Assembly: GCA_019055375.1 (NCBI GenBank)
Contig: JAHQIW010006249.1
Coordinates: forward strand, 1-64,000
Source of the DNA: Parelaphostrongylus tenuis
Lineage: Eukaryota; Nematoda; Chromadorea; Rhabditida; Metastrongylidae
DNA: 64,000 bases
Direction of reading: 5' to 3'
This document shows, in pieces, positions 29,736 to 39,960 of the stretch. Each line of letters begins with the position of its first letter. Positions within the stretch are counted from its first letter, which is position 1. The notes beneath the pieces are model-generated. The model did no database searches. It was not told where the DNA came from and was given only the letters and a program-made list of their open reading frames with translations. A program made the position numbers and the translations under genes.

Positions 29736-29807
29736 GGTCCTGGCCGGGATCGAACCGGCGACCTTCTGCGTGTGAAGCAGACGTGATAACCACTACACCA
29801 CAGGACC
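29736..29807 (-). tRNA. tRNA-Val(CAC)
   Basis: Exact consensus cloverleaf on the minus strand, loop TTCACAC, with the conserved GTTTTGC terminator region after it. Confidence 0.88.
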
Positions 29808-30154
29808 CCCGTTGAGTCGCGGCAACACCAGTGATTCCTTAGTTGCCACTACATTTCCATTATTTGAAGATCTTTTCTGCAATTCTGCAATAAAACATTT
29901 AGAAATTTCTACAAACGGGGAAAAGATTTCCAAATAAATAACGAAACTCTTGCCCCTTCGAAGCAGCTTTGGATTCGCCGCGCGCGGTACGATTACTACA
30001 CGCGCGATAATAGGCGCCGAACATTAAAGGTAATTTTCTTTTGTTTGCTACAGCTTTGTAAAACTTCAAACGAAAGTTTTAAACGAAAAGTTAAGAGATG
30101 AAATTTTAGCAGCAACTGGAAAATCACCGTTGTTAGCGAGACAGTGTCCGTTGA

Positions 30155-30226
30155 GGTCCTGTGGTGTAGTGGTTATCACGTCTGCTTTACACGCAGAAGG
30201 ACGCCGGTTCGATCCCGGCCAGAACC
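30155..30226 (+). tRNA. tRNA-Val(TAC), one acceptor mismatch
   Basis: Loop TTTACAC, T arm GCCGG-TTCGATC-CCGGC. The 3' acceptor reads CAGAACC, leaving a C-A mismatch in the fourth pair. TTGTTTT follows. Confidence 0.75.
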
Positions 30227-30392
30227 TTGTTTTGCTCTCTTAATTGGAAATACTGCTATGAAGGTCTTGACAGTGAAGATTTTAACACGCGGGTCAGTTT
30301 GACTTTCGCCTCAAGCACGTTTAGCAAAACCATTAAGCGGTGGAAGTGTAGCGGAGACTCGAATCACCGCTCTTGGCGAACCAACGCTCGTT

Positions 30393-30472
30393 AGGCTTTT
30401 GTGGTGTAGTGGTTGTGACGTCTGCTCTGCGCGTAAAATTGGCTCCCGTTTCATCGCGGCAAAGATCTGGTA
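30393..30472 (+). pseudogene. tRNA-Val-like pseudogene
   Basis: A box TGGTGTAGTGG kept; anticodon and T arms scrambled (TTTCATCGCGG in place of the B box). Equivalent of 18684. Confidence 0.6.
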
Positions 30473-31740
30473 GGCAGTGCTCATTAGGAAAACTATGCAG
30501 CAATCTCTATTCGAAAATTCACGAAACTGTAACAGCTAGAAGAAACTTGCCTGTCACCTTGAGCAGGCATTATTCGTCTCACCGTTCTAATAGCTTCGGC
30601 TTTTACTTTCATCTTATACTACTAAATGAACTCGCCATAAAGCCTAAATCAAGGAGTGCGCAACTTAATCTTCTTTTCGCTCTTCCAGCGCTCTACGAAG
30701 AACTTCTCGAAAACAGACTTAGCTCCAGAATCCACCTAGATTGACGAAGCCAATTAGTTACCGAAACTTTCAGTATATTCCATAAATAATATTTGAGCCA
30801 ACACGCATGTGGTCTGTTAATAGGCACTTGTACAGACCGAAACACGTGTTTTGGCCTTGAGCAGCCTCGCCAGTCGGGCAGATAAATCGTTCGTCGTCGC
30901 CTACTCTTAATGGGCTACTGGGGCATCCTGAGAGGATTGGCCAAAGACGAAGGAACTGCCGTCATGTAAAAATTCATTAGATCTGCAGTATTGTACACTC
31001 AATTGTTCTTGACTGTTATACATGTATCGCGCTGTACAAGAGCCCATCAACAGACCACATAACATTTGGCTCAAATAGCTAATCATGCGATATATTGAAA
31101 TTTCAGCGTGATCTTAAGAAAACACTCGAAACGATCTGGGTAATATTTCAAAATAACAAACGAGAACAATCGAATGTGCAACACCGCCGATCTAGTGATT
31201 TTTCACTTGACGGCAGTTGTGTAAATCGTTCGTCGTCGCCTACAATGAGTCGGAGACTGCAGCACCACGGAAGGACTGGCTAAAGACAAAGGGTTCTGCT
31301 CGACTGACAAGGCTGCTCAAGGCAAAACACATGTATCGGGGCTGCACAAGGACCAATAGCAAACCGCATGACATGTTGACGGAAATAATAATTATGTAAT
31401 ATAATGAAATTTGAGCATGGTCTCAAGAAAACACTCGAAACGAACGTGAAATACTGAACTTTGTCAAAGGATCAATTTAGAACCCTATCTACTTTGGTGT
31501 CGTATGTTGCGAATGATACGAAATTCCATCGACACACCCATTCATACACCCCCGCCGTGCAAATGCTTTGCTCGGAGTGTGAAACTCAGCATTATTCACG
31601 CTGCTACATGCACTAAAAGACTCTCTTTAAGGAACAAGCACATCCTTGAAACCGCCAAGTGTTGCGCTATTGAATGAGTCCTGAAGAATTATCAAACAGC
31701 GAAGAAGGCCTGCAATAACTGATTTCTATTGAACATCGTT
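30473..31740. repeat. T-block right part, copy 2
   Basis: Matches 18758-19730 and 51720-52780, with an extra internal partial duplication: the GTTGTGTAAATCGTTCGTCGTCGCC motif at 31207 and its inverse near 30890. No gene. Confidence 0.6.
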
Positions 31741-32192
31741 ACTCATGATTTCTAATATTTCTATTCATTTTTTGCAATCGTATGATGTTTCCATTACACC
31801 TAAGAGAAACTGGTGGTGAACAAAATTTTACCTCAGGCGAGAGTTGAACCCATGTCTCACCCATACATACCCCATAAAGGGATTAGGAATCATGGGTATT
31901 ACATTTCACAATGGTTATCAGCTTGATTGGGTTTATAACGCGATATTGCTTACCCGACAAACTTGTTATAGATTGGTGAGTGATAGCAACATTTTTGAGA
32001 GAGTGGGTGATGGTGAAACGGTGCCTTTGTGGTGAAGTGGTAGCATGCGCTTCCGATAGGGGGGACACGCGGGTTCGACTCCCGTCCGAGACTCCCGTCT
32101 GATGTCGTGTTTTTGCTCACCACTCAGTTCTCTTAAGTATGTATGAAACATCAATAACAACGTGAAAAATGCAATTAAAACACTAGATGTTT
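31741..32192. mobile_element. foldback element with tRNA-like core (FB)
   Basis: Family termini as at 19731-20170. tRNA-like unit at about 32017-32086 with A box TGGTGAAGTGG and B box GGTTCGACTCC. An extra GACTCCCGTC duplication follows the B box. Confidence 0.65.
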
Positions 32193-33214
32193 CCTAGGCG
32201 TAATAGTATTCGTTGCGTTGAAGTCAAGATAGCCTTCAAAGATTTCAAACCATAATCGTGTAACGTGGAAGCTGGGGACTCAAACAATATTCATATCGTT
32301 CGAGAGTGTGTCGCGCAGTGGTCAAAGGTATTCAGCAGCGCGCACGTGGTTAAATGCTCAACCCAGTACTCATGATTCGCCAAACCTTCCATCACTTTGG
32401 GGTGGACAAGCTGTAATCAGACTTGCTTGGTAGAGAATCACCACTGATTTGTTACATCGGTAGGCCACCGCGAGTCATTGTCAAGGCCATATACGCATTC
32501 AGTCACCTATGACGATGCTTGATGAAGTCGAATGCATGGAAAATCTCAGAGATCAATTATAGGCGAGAGTTTTTGGATTTCTTCGAAAGCTATTCACTTG
32601 CTTATGCACTGAACTCTAATAATATCCCTTATCCGAAAGGGTAAAGAATGACTTCGGCTCCGCCAAGGTAGTATCCCCTACTGTCCGTAGGAGAATCAAG
32701 ATCGATCAGAATCAAACTCTAGGAGTGAATTTATTAGATTCACAAGTTCTTCCCAATTTAAGCTCGATTCGAATTGTATTATTGAATGATAGTTGCGAGA
32801 CAGTTTGTTAGTATACATGGGCGTTCTTTGAACTTCTAACACTTTCGTGGGAATCTCTTCAGTGGTACTCCATCTTTTAGTGATGGAAGAGATCTTTTGA
32901 GATAGAAGTTTTCACCGCATATATACTAGATCATTAACTAGAGTACTCCTCCGCCAGCAGCCGCTCTTCATACCGTCCGAATCGCGCGCAAAGCCTAAAA
33001 TGGTCGCCGTCCCGAAGGTATAAAATGTGGTTTGATTCTACCCAGTGCTGATTCAGAGCCTCCGTCCCTTCAGGATTCAGCTTCATTTGATCCATGAGCT
33101 GTTGACCAACATTTGTTGGTCATCTACAGAAGTGTGGCTATGTTTCAAGCATAGTTATGGTATTTTTTGGTCTTCTTTGATATACCAAGTCTTTGATTTC
33201 TATCCACTTTACAG
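32193..33214. other. no gene recognised; 5' flank of EFL1 exon
   Basis: Low-copy sequence. At 33079-33097 a word equivalent to QLHLIHELL follows a CCTTCAG acceptor-like site and could be a decayed preceding EFL1 exon, but the frame and splice signals do not join. Otherwise nothing supported. Confidence 0.4.
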
Positions 33215-33415
33215 TATCCGTATTGGCAACCTACTACGTTAGAGGAGATGGAAGAATATGGTATCAAAGGTGACTCACCAAATCACGCTCGAGGATATAT
33301 GGATGTCATTCGAAGACGAAAAGGCCTACCAACTGTTGATGTTATCGTGGTGGCAGCAGACAAGCAAAGAAATCTGAGCAAAAACAAAGAGATGGAATCG
33401 AGAAAAGAAAGCTGA
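33215..33415 (+). CDS. EFL1-like GTPase, C-terminal exon only
   Basis: After a CTTTACAG acceptor, 66 codons read YPYWQPTTLEEM, then NHARGYMDVIRRRKGLP, then ADKQRNLSKNK, then a short extra tail and TGA. The (D)PFWxPTT opening, the ARxYMxxxRRRKGL helix and the KQRxLSKNK end are the signature C-terminus of EFL1/Ria1. That protein is the EF-2-like GTPase that evicts eIF6 from 60S subunits with SBDS in the cytoplasm. Usual EFL1 proteins are around 1000 residues. None of the GTPase or domain II-IV exons are in the window, and the preceding exon looks broken. This is either the last exon of a gene with very long introns or an orphan fragment. Confidence 0.65.
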   Translation, partial: YPYWQPTTLEEMEEYGIKGDSPNHARGYMDVIRRRKGLPTVDVIVVAADKQRNLSKNKEMESRKES

Positions 33416-33821
33416 AGATGCTCCAAGACTTATTTATCCATTGTATAGAGGAACATCTTCAGTTGTACTCTGTACATTCACATGCGGAAAGAGAATAATA
33501 AATGTTTTGTTTGATGGAATGTTTCGAGTTTTTTATGAGATCTGGGATGACCACCTATAGTGACGTACGTTACGGCTCGGCAAGCTCATCAGTATTACAT
33601 GCCATTCGATTGCTCGTCCGTACTATAATCAGGAGTCGTCGCCGAAGATCTATCACTATATGTCAAGTGAAAAGATCACTTGGTATGGCGTTCTTTCAGT
33701 GACTGATTGTTGACTGCATGGATCATGGCTGGCAAAAACTGCTTATTGCAATTCCTTTCAGTCGACTATTTCGAGATCTCGCCTAAAAATTCAGCACAGT
33801 TTGAGGGAATAATGAATGATA
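33416..33821. other. no gene recognised
   Basis: Contains TTGGTATGGCGTTCTTTCAGTGACTG and a word like TTTCGAGATCTCGCCTAAAAATTCA, which resemble the 15350-15460 and 41880-41990 T-block flank. Otherwise unclassified. Confidence 0.4.
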
Positions 33822-34120
33822 ATCATTATTTGAGCCACGCATGTCAGTGGTCTGCCAATGAGGGCTGACTTATAGAGCCCGATACACGTGTTTTCGATCT
33901 TGCGATCTCGTCAGTCGGGCAGTTTGCCCTTTCTCGTCTTTTGCTAATCTCTGTGGGTGCTCCAGTCCCCACAATAAGAGTTAGCGACGACGTACGTTTT
34001 ACACTCTATGTCCAGTGAAGAACTCACCAAACACAGAGTATCGGCTCTATAAGTCAGCCCTCATTGACAGACCACTGACATGTGTGGCTCAAATAATGAT
34101 TATCAGGCATATTGAAATTT
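33822..34120. mobile_element. foldback/MITE-like element, TGAGCCA family
   Basis: The left arm (AATGATTATTTGAGCCACGCATGTCAGTGGTCTG region, 33825-33945) is mirrored by the right arm (GACAGACCACTGACATGTGTGGCTCAAATAATG, to 34110). ACTCTATGTCCAGTG in the middle matches the 7785-8130 copy. Confidence 0.6.
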
Positions 34121-35238
34121 GAGCTGTGGTCTTAAGAACACACACGAGATGAAAGATATGGAATAATGAATATTTGAACGATATCTTGCTAAGTGTTGTT
34201 ACATATCTGGAAAACAGTGAAAAGGGATAAACTGCAATACAAAACAACGAATTCGGTTCTTTTCGGTTGTAAGGGAACAAGTGAATATTCGACCTCATTC
34301 GCTGTACAAGGGTTTTCCATAGGAATGAGAGTAAGCATTCGAAAGTTTAAATCCTTTGGCTAGGCCCATGCATGACCGGTTTTTCGAAGAAAACCCTTTT
34401 TAATGCTGTAAGGTTCAAAATGAAATTTCGTTTCACATCTGCTCACAATTCAATTATTGCTTCGCTGAGAACACGACATGAAGGTGTAGAAAAATTTTCT
34501 ACTACTAAAGTCAGATGTTTAATGTAGAATTTTGAAAAGCAATTCCTAATTGAATAACAAAAATCGTACTTTGCTATGGCACGCGAAAGGGCCAATCAAA
34601 CAATCGGCGGCTTGAAACGGTCACAAACTCCCTGCGCCTCGCCTTCCCACCCCGTAGGATAGCCAAAGTCCCCTTGTGGCGCAAGTGATTTTCAATCTTA
34701 TTTTCCCTGCTGGGCTGCAGAGAAACGGTCTTTCATGAAAATAAGCACAGGGCTGGAACCTTTAAATCTTATGCTATTGATTTTATTACTAAAGTCTCAA
34801 AAGTGAGCTCTGCTCGGGGCGAAAAATATGCGCGTGTGAAACATAATTTCATTTTGAACTTTACAGCGTTGCACAACGTTCTTTTCGAAAGTCGGCCATA
34901 TGCTAACTCTAGCCAGAGATTCAGGCTTGCAAATGATTACTAACACTCCCATGAACAATTCTCCTTCAGCGAATGAGGTGGGATACTTATGTGTTTCCTT
35001 ATAACCGAAAAGAACCTGAATTGTACTTGGTAAACCGACCTGAATAATCTACACAGAATAATCATCAGGAGGTTTTTTCTACACCAAAAAATGTACCAAT
35101 TGTTGCTTTGATTATCTCGCTTGGCTGTTACCTTCCATTAGCGGATATTCTACCACAGCTCTGCTCTTAGTATTGTAAAGTCTTCCTTTGTGAATGGAAA
35201 TTTCCTTGGTGTCTTGTTCATTTCAAAAGTACCGATCC

Positions 35239-35313
35239 AGATCTTCATGTGGGACGAACCGTAAATTATCAGTGTGTGAAACAGACGCACTAACCAATGC
35301 ACCACAGGACCAC
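35239..35313 (-). pseudogene. tRNA-Val-like pseudogene
   Basis: The minus strand keeps GGTCCTGTGGTGCATTGGTTAGTGCGTCTGTTTCACACAC; the 3' half is scrambled. Copies at 40769-40843 (+) and 61765-61840 (-). Confidence 0.6.
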
Positions 35314-35448
35314 AGTAGACGTTCTAAGTGTCGCTCTACTTGCATTGTTCCAGTGTGATGGATAAGTCGAGCTTCGACCTCTGATGTAAAAAATGTCAAC
35401 CCCGAATAGAGTTCGCAGTTCTTTTCTCAACAAGCACTACAAAAGACA

Positions 35449-35517
35449 GGTGCTGGCCGGCATCGATCCGGCGACCTACGTGTAAAGCAGACGTGATAAC
35501 CACTACACCACAGGACC
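35449..35517 (-). pseudogene. tRNA-Val(TAC) pseudogene
   Basis: Loop TTTACAC and 5' half are perfect, but a deletion of about 3 bases removes part of the anticodon 3' stem and the 3' acceptor is CAGCACC. Equivalent to 61983-62054. Confidence 0.7.
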
Positions 35518-35520
35518 TCC

Positions 35521-35782
35521 ACGAAAGCATGAACGCTGGAGGTGGGGATTTTTCAGTTTCTGCTATACTTCCTCCGCTGCATGCTCTCACCTCAAAGTCT
35601 CTAGGAGAAATGTTGCAATCTGACCTGAATATCAAAACGATGAAATTTTTGACGAAAGCATGATCGCTGGAGGTGGTGATTTTTCAGTTTCTGCTATACT
35701 TCCATCGCTGCATGGTCTCACCTCAAAGTCTCTAAGAGATATGTTGCAATCTGATCTGAATGTCAAAACGATGGAATTTTTG
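35521..35782 (+). repeat. tandem duplication of ~131 bp
   Basis: ACGAAAGCATGAACGCTGGAGGTG...ATTTTTG (35521-35651) is followed at once by a ~90% similar copy (ACGAAAGCATGATCGCTGGAGGTG..., 35652-35782). The other arm of the inverted repeat (40625-40770) carries only one copy, so the duplication arose after the arms formed. Confidence 0.75.
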
Positions 35783-35824
35783 CTATAAAGGTTTTCATGG
35801 CATTTTGTTCAACGGAAAAACGAA

Positions 35825-35895
35825 AGCAGCTGCTGACTGGGATCGAACCGATGAGCTTTTTCGTGTGAAGCAAACGTGATGAGCACAAGATGAGA
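35825..35895 (-). pseudogene. tRNA-Val-like pseudogene
   Basis: Plus strand GGGATCGAACCGATGAGC..CGTGTGAAGCAAACGTGAT is a reversed tRNA-Val 3' part and anticodon arm. Acceptor lost. Equivalent at 62240-62305. Confidence 0.55.
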
Positions 35896-36402
35896 ACAAG
35901 CTCAGCAACCCTAGTTGGCCAGAACCGATTATTTTTGATTGCTCCACTGTTATGGCTTGGAATCTTTTGTGAAGCATTTCAACCTCTAATGTGAAAGCTC
36001 TCTGGAGTTTCTTTTCCGTTTGGTAGCCCAGATTTTCAAGCCTATCCCTTACGCTGGAAAGAAGCTATCATTAAGAGTGTGAGTTGTTATTCGAAAGCCT
36101 AAACTCAAGCTAGCGCTTTCCGTGGCCGGTTTTCTCAAAAGACCTTTTCTATCGCTAAAAAATTTTCAAAAAATCATGTTTCACAACCACCGTGCAATCT
36201 AACTATTATTACTTCACTGGAAGCACGAAAAGCACATGGACGTGTAGAGAGAATCTTTTGGTATCAGAGTCAGACGTTTGGTCTGTACCCAAGCCCTAAA
36301 CAAATACATCTCAGTGAGGCGACATCGATCGATGCCCGCGCCAGCCCGCTCTCTGCCCCACTCCACCGCCCGTGAATTGGCCCAAAGAAGACTCAAAGAA
36401 GA

Positions 36403-36446
36403 TTCTGCGTGTGAAGCAGACGTGATAACCACTACACCACAGGACC
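36403..36446 (-). pseudogene. half tRNA-Val(CAC), minus strand
   Basis: The 5' 44 bases of a perfect tRNA-Val (acceptor 5' strand, D arm, full anticodon arm with TTCACAC) end abruptly at GATTCTGCG; the T arm is missing. The plus-strand copy at 36615 faces it. Confidence 0.75.
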
Positions 36447-36614
36447 TCAGCGAGCAGTGGTCCGTCAAAAGCGATGATTTTTGAACAGCCGCCATAACCA
36501 CTGTTCGAACGATTACAGTTTCAAATCTTTGGTGAATATTTCAAGCTTCGACCTAAGTGTGAAATCTCAACAATTTTCGAACAGAGGTTGAGTATAGCTT
36601 TCTTCAGCTCTTAA

Positions 36615-36688
36615 CCTCCTGTGGTGTAGTGGTTATCACGTCTACTTCACACGCAGAAGGTCGCCGGTTCGATCCCGGCCCAGGACCT
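36615..36688 (+). pseudogene. tRNA-Val(CAC) pseudogene
   Basis: D arm, loop TTCACAC and T arm are present, but acceptor 5' is CCTCCTG, the anticodon stem is TCTAC/GCAGA, and an extra C precedes CAGGACC. It leads into RTE flank exactly as the intact gene at 58957 does. Confidence 0.7.
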
Positions 36689-36829
36689 GTCTTTGTTCAC
36701 ACTGCCATGAAAGCTTCTATAGCAGAAATTAAAACGTTTTTACATTGTAAGTCAGATTTCGACATTTGTAACAGAGACTTTGGAACCGCACAGTGAAGAA
36801 AGTAGAGTAACAGTTCAAAAATCACCGCT

Positions 36830-39800
36830 TCTCGCAAATCACCGTTCAGTGAGGCATTATGAAGATGCCTTTCCAATGGCTTATCGCATCATCGTGGGTG
36901 GAAGGTGTTCCTTGTTTTCTGACTGCAAAGTACAGTGAGGGATTTATCTACCGGAGAGAGCCTTCCAAGCCAAAAATCAGTCCGCTATTTCCATCTGGAA
37001 AGCCCAGCTGTAAGCAATATTAGGAATCACTACCGATTTGGTATCAACTTGTCGCAAGGTGGTATTATTCTCTTTCTAATTCACCGACTCCGGCGACTGA
37101 CTTCTGTGGTGACAAACTGAGGAAGGCTCAGGTTAGGATGACCCAGAGTTCAGGTAACAGAAGCAAGTGAGACAGAAAAATTTCTGCCTCGCTATTCAAC
37201 ACACTGGGTGCTTTCGTCTACGACTTCGGGTGGTGAGACGACTGATGAGAACCAATCAAATCTCAATTTCAATGGGACTACATCGGAAAAGGGCAAAACG
37301 AACAAGCCTACAACACGCCATAGAGAGTGTTTCTTGATTTGCTGCTATAATACTAGAACAGTCTCCTCAGACGCCGACTTATACACCCTTCTTGAGGCTA
37401 CTGGTCACATCAAAATCCATGTAATTGCTCTGTAAGAAACGAAAAACAGGAGGATCGGCATACGATAATTAGATGACGAATCTCTCGTTAATCGTGGAGC
37501 CAATTATCCGTTACGAAATGTCGGAGCCGCCGCCTTTCTCGCTCAATCCCATTTCTGCCATGTAGTCATTTCGTGCAGAGTTTAACCACAGCGCTTGGAT
37601 ATCCTTCACATTCAGCTTCCGTGACAAAAGAAAATCAGTATGTTCAACTGCTCCTCACCAACTTGTACACTCGATGAAAGTATATTATACGCGTACAAGA
37701 AGTTGGAAGAAGTCATCAGCCGCGGAAAGTCCTTTTAGGAATCGCTGTTCGAGACTTCAATGTCAGGTCAGGAACGATCAGTAAACACGAGTGTAGGATA
37801 GGAAAATTTGGAATGGAAAAACCAAACGAGAATGGTGACAGTCTTGTAGGACTCATATCGTGGCCCGTCTCTTCCATGCAAACTCATCTTTCAAGACGAC
37901 AAAAAGCCACTGATGGATATGGAATCTTTCAAAAGCATGACTCACGTAGACATCAATCATAAACTTACAAATAAGTTGGCGCCTTTTTGACACCTCAGTG
38001 GTCCCTGAAGTTTGTATATGATCTGATCAGCGCCTTTACGAGCAAAGTTCTGATTCAACCATGAGCTCGAAAAAAGTGCTGTCATTGCTTAAAAGTAAAT
38101 TATTTTGTGTACAACGAGAACGTCCTTATAAAATATTCTCCATGCCCAGCAGATAGAGGAAGACCCGACGGCAGACTACGAGTTGCTCGCCGAAAGATTC
38201 AAAACTAGAGGTTCTGATCGCATCTACTTGGTAGAGTTGCTACTAGAGATTTGCTTGGATAAAGAAGGGAACTGAGGCCTGAACCTTCTGCAACACACAC
38301 ATCTTGGCTGATAATAAATGGCAATTGTAGAAGATCTTTGCACGAGGATTCACATCAGTAAGAAAAGAGCGTTATTACAGGCAGCTCCAAAGAGATTTAA
38401 TATGAAGAACCGCAGCCGCTAATCTCTGCAAACATTACGTTTCGCCTTCTTCCTTATGAATGAAAAATGAGGCTACAACCCGCCATGATATGTAGTTGAT
38501 AACTGGATGAAAATCCCACTGGTGAGAAAACCACCCAAGAATTTAGCTTCTGAAGTTCAAGTTACGATTGAAAACATGAAGCGAGACACAGTTTCAGGAC
38601 CCTATTCTCTACCTGTATTACTATAATACCTATACTTGTTCATCATAACTACTTTCTCAGAGATGGTGGCCACCATCTGCATGTATTTGTCGCAAGACAT
38701 CTGACAACAGACCTTCACGAAGAAAACACCACTCGAGGACTTCGCACAGAGTCATCCCACCTAAGGAAGGTTACAGAAGGGTTTTCGTAACTACCGTTCA
38801 ATATGCTTGCTGAGTGGACTCTACAAGCTTTCAACAAAAATTATCTTTTTGCGCATATTGAAGAATTTTGGACGAGGCGCAGCCAACTGAGCAAGCAGGA
38901 TTCCGAAGGTGTTGCTGCTACATGGAGCATATCGTAACCGTGTCACGGATCATTGTGATCAGTCGGGGGGATACCATATAACCCTGGTTGTGACCTTCAT
39001 TGACTAGCTTTGAATCACTCAACTACGACGAGGAGGGCATACTTATTGATGGAAAATTTCTGGTAAGCCTTCTTTTTGCAGGTAATATGGTCATCTTTCA
39101 GAAGAGTAGCAGTGAAAAACAAGGAGGAAAAAGGATCGGGTTACGTATGAAACAGGATGAAGATCTAGTTCATGAATAATCCAACTTCAAAGACGAACAA
39201 ACTGAACTACATGGCTCTCTCATTACGGGAGGCACCTCGAACGTGTACCCTACACGTTCAGTAAACTTGGGAAGCAACTTGAAAGATGGATCAGACGTAA
39301 GAAGGAGAGTAGTCTGGGCCGCCTTTGTGCTACTCAGAAAAAAAAAACCATAGACCAGATAACGCACCCCAAACTCTGGTGCTCACCTTTTCGATTCAGT
39401 AGTCCGCCCAGCGCTCTTTTATGCAGCAAAAAAGTGGGGTGATAATACAACAACGTCAAGAAATCTGCGCACCACTCACAGGGCACTCGAGCGAAGTCTT
39501 CCGTAAGCTGATCGGCCTTCTCGACGTCCAATCGCTTTGGGCAGCACGGATCCTCGAAAAACTATCTTATCTTCGAGATCCATAAACATATATATCGATA
39601 GAGTTGCACAGATGGCGGTCGTCTACTAAGAAGAACAGATGACAGATAAACGAAGGACGACAACTGCATAGTAAACACTCCAGTGGAATGCAAGCGCTCT
39701 CTTGGAAGACACCCAAACAACAGGCCTACCGATTTCTGGCCAACGTCATGCATCTGCATCTGTAGATGGCAACGAACTTTAGAAGACGGGATGGGTTCCG

Positions 39801-39960
39801 CATACGTCACCATGCTCAAGACAGACCATCACCATCACAACAGCGGCCGCCACAAAAAACGAATCGAAACTATGATGGGGCTCGCATTATCAGTGAAGAC
39901 GGGCCATCCAAGTATGCAAGGAAGTCACCATTGAAAATCAATGCTGCCACCTCTGTTCGA
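36830..39960 (+). pseudogene. RTE-type non-LTR retrotransposon, dead copy 1
   Basis: In order: leader (GACTCCGGCGACTGAC near 37086); AP-endonuclease N-terminus at about 37320-37437 (YNTRTVSSDADLYTLLEATG, then IKIHVIAL); an NCSSPTCTLDES-like word near 37640; GDFN-loop remnant at about 37740; RT core with a DEAQPTEQAGF-like stretch near 38875; and the C-terminal VLPALLYAA-, TTSR- and RALERS-like region at 39405-39500. RTE elements encode one protein with endonuclease and reverse transcriptase. Stops and frameshifts occur throughout, so it is inactive. Collinear with 59160-61720. Confidence 0.75.

Larger units (their letters stand above)
34240..36300. repeat. left arm of large inverted repeat
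   Basis: Words here recur in reverse complement at about 39960-41800. Examples: CGGATATTCTACCA near 35140 against TGGTAGGATATCCG near 40927, and TTGCAATCTGA near 35745 against TCAGATTGCAATA near 40662. The two arms flank an RTE copy and tRNA-Val remnants. Arms contain the large foldback repeat (34240-35010) and tRNA-like pseudogenes. Confidence 0.6.
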
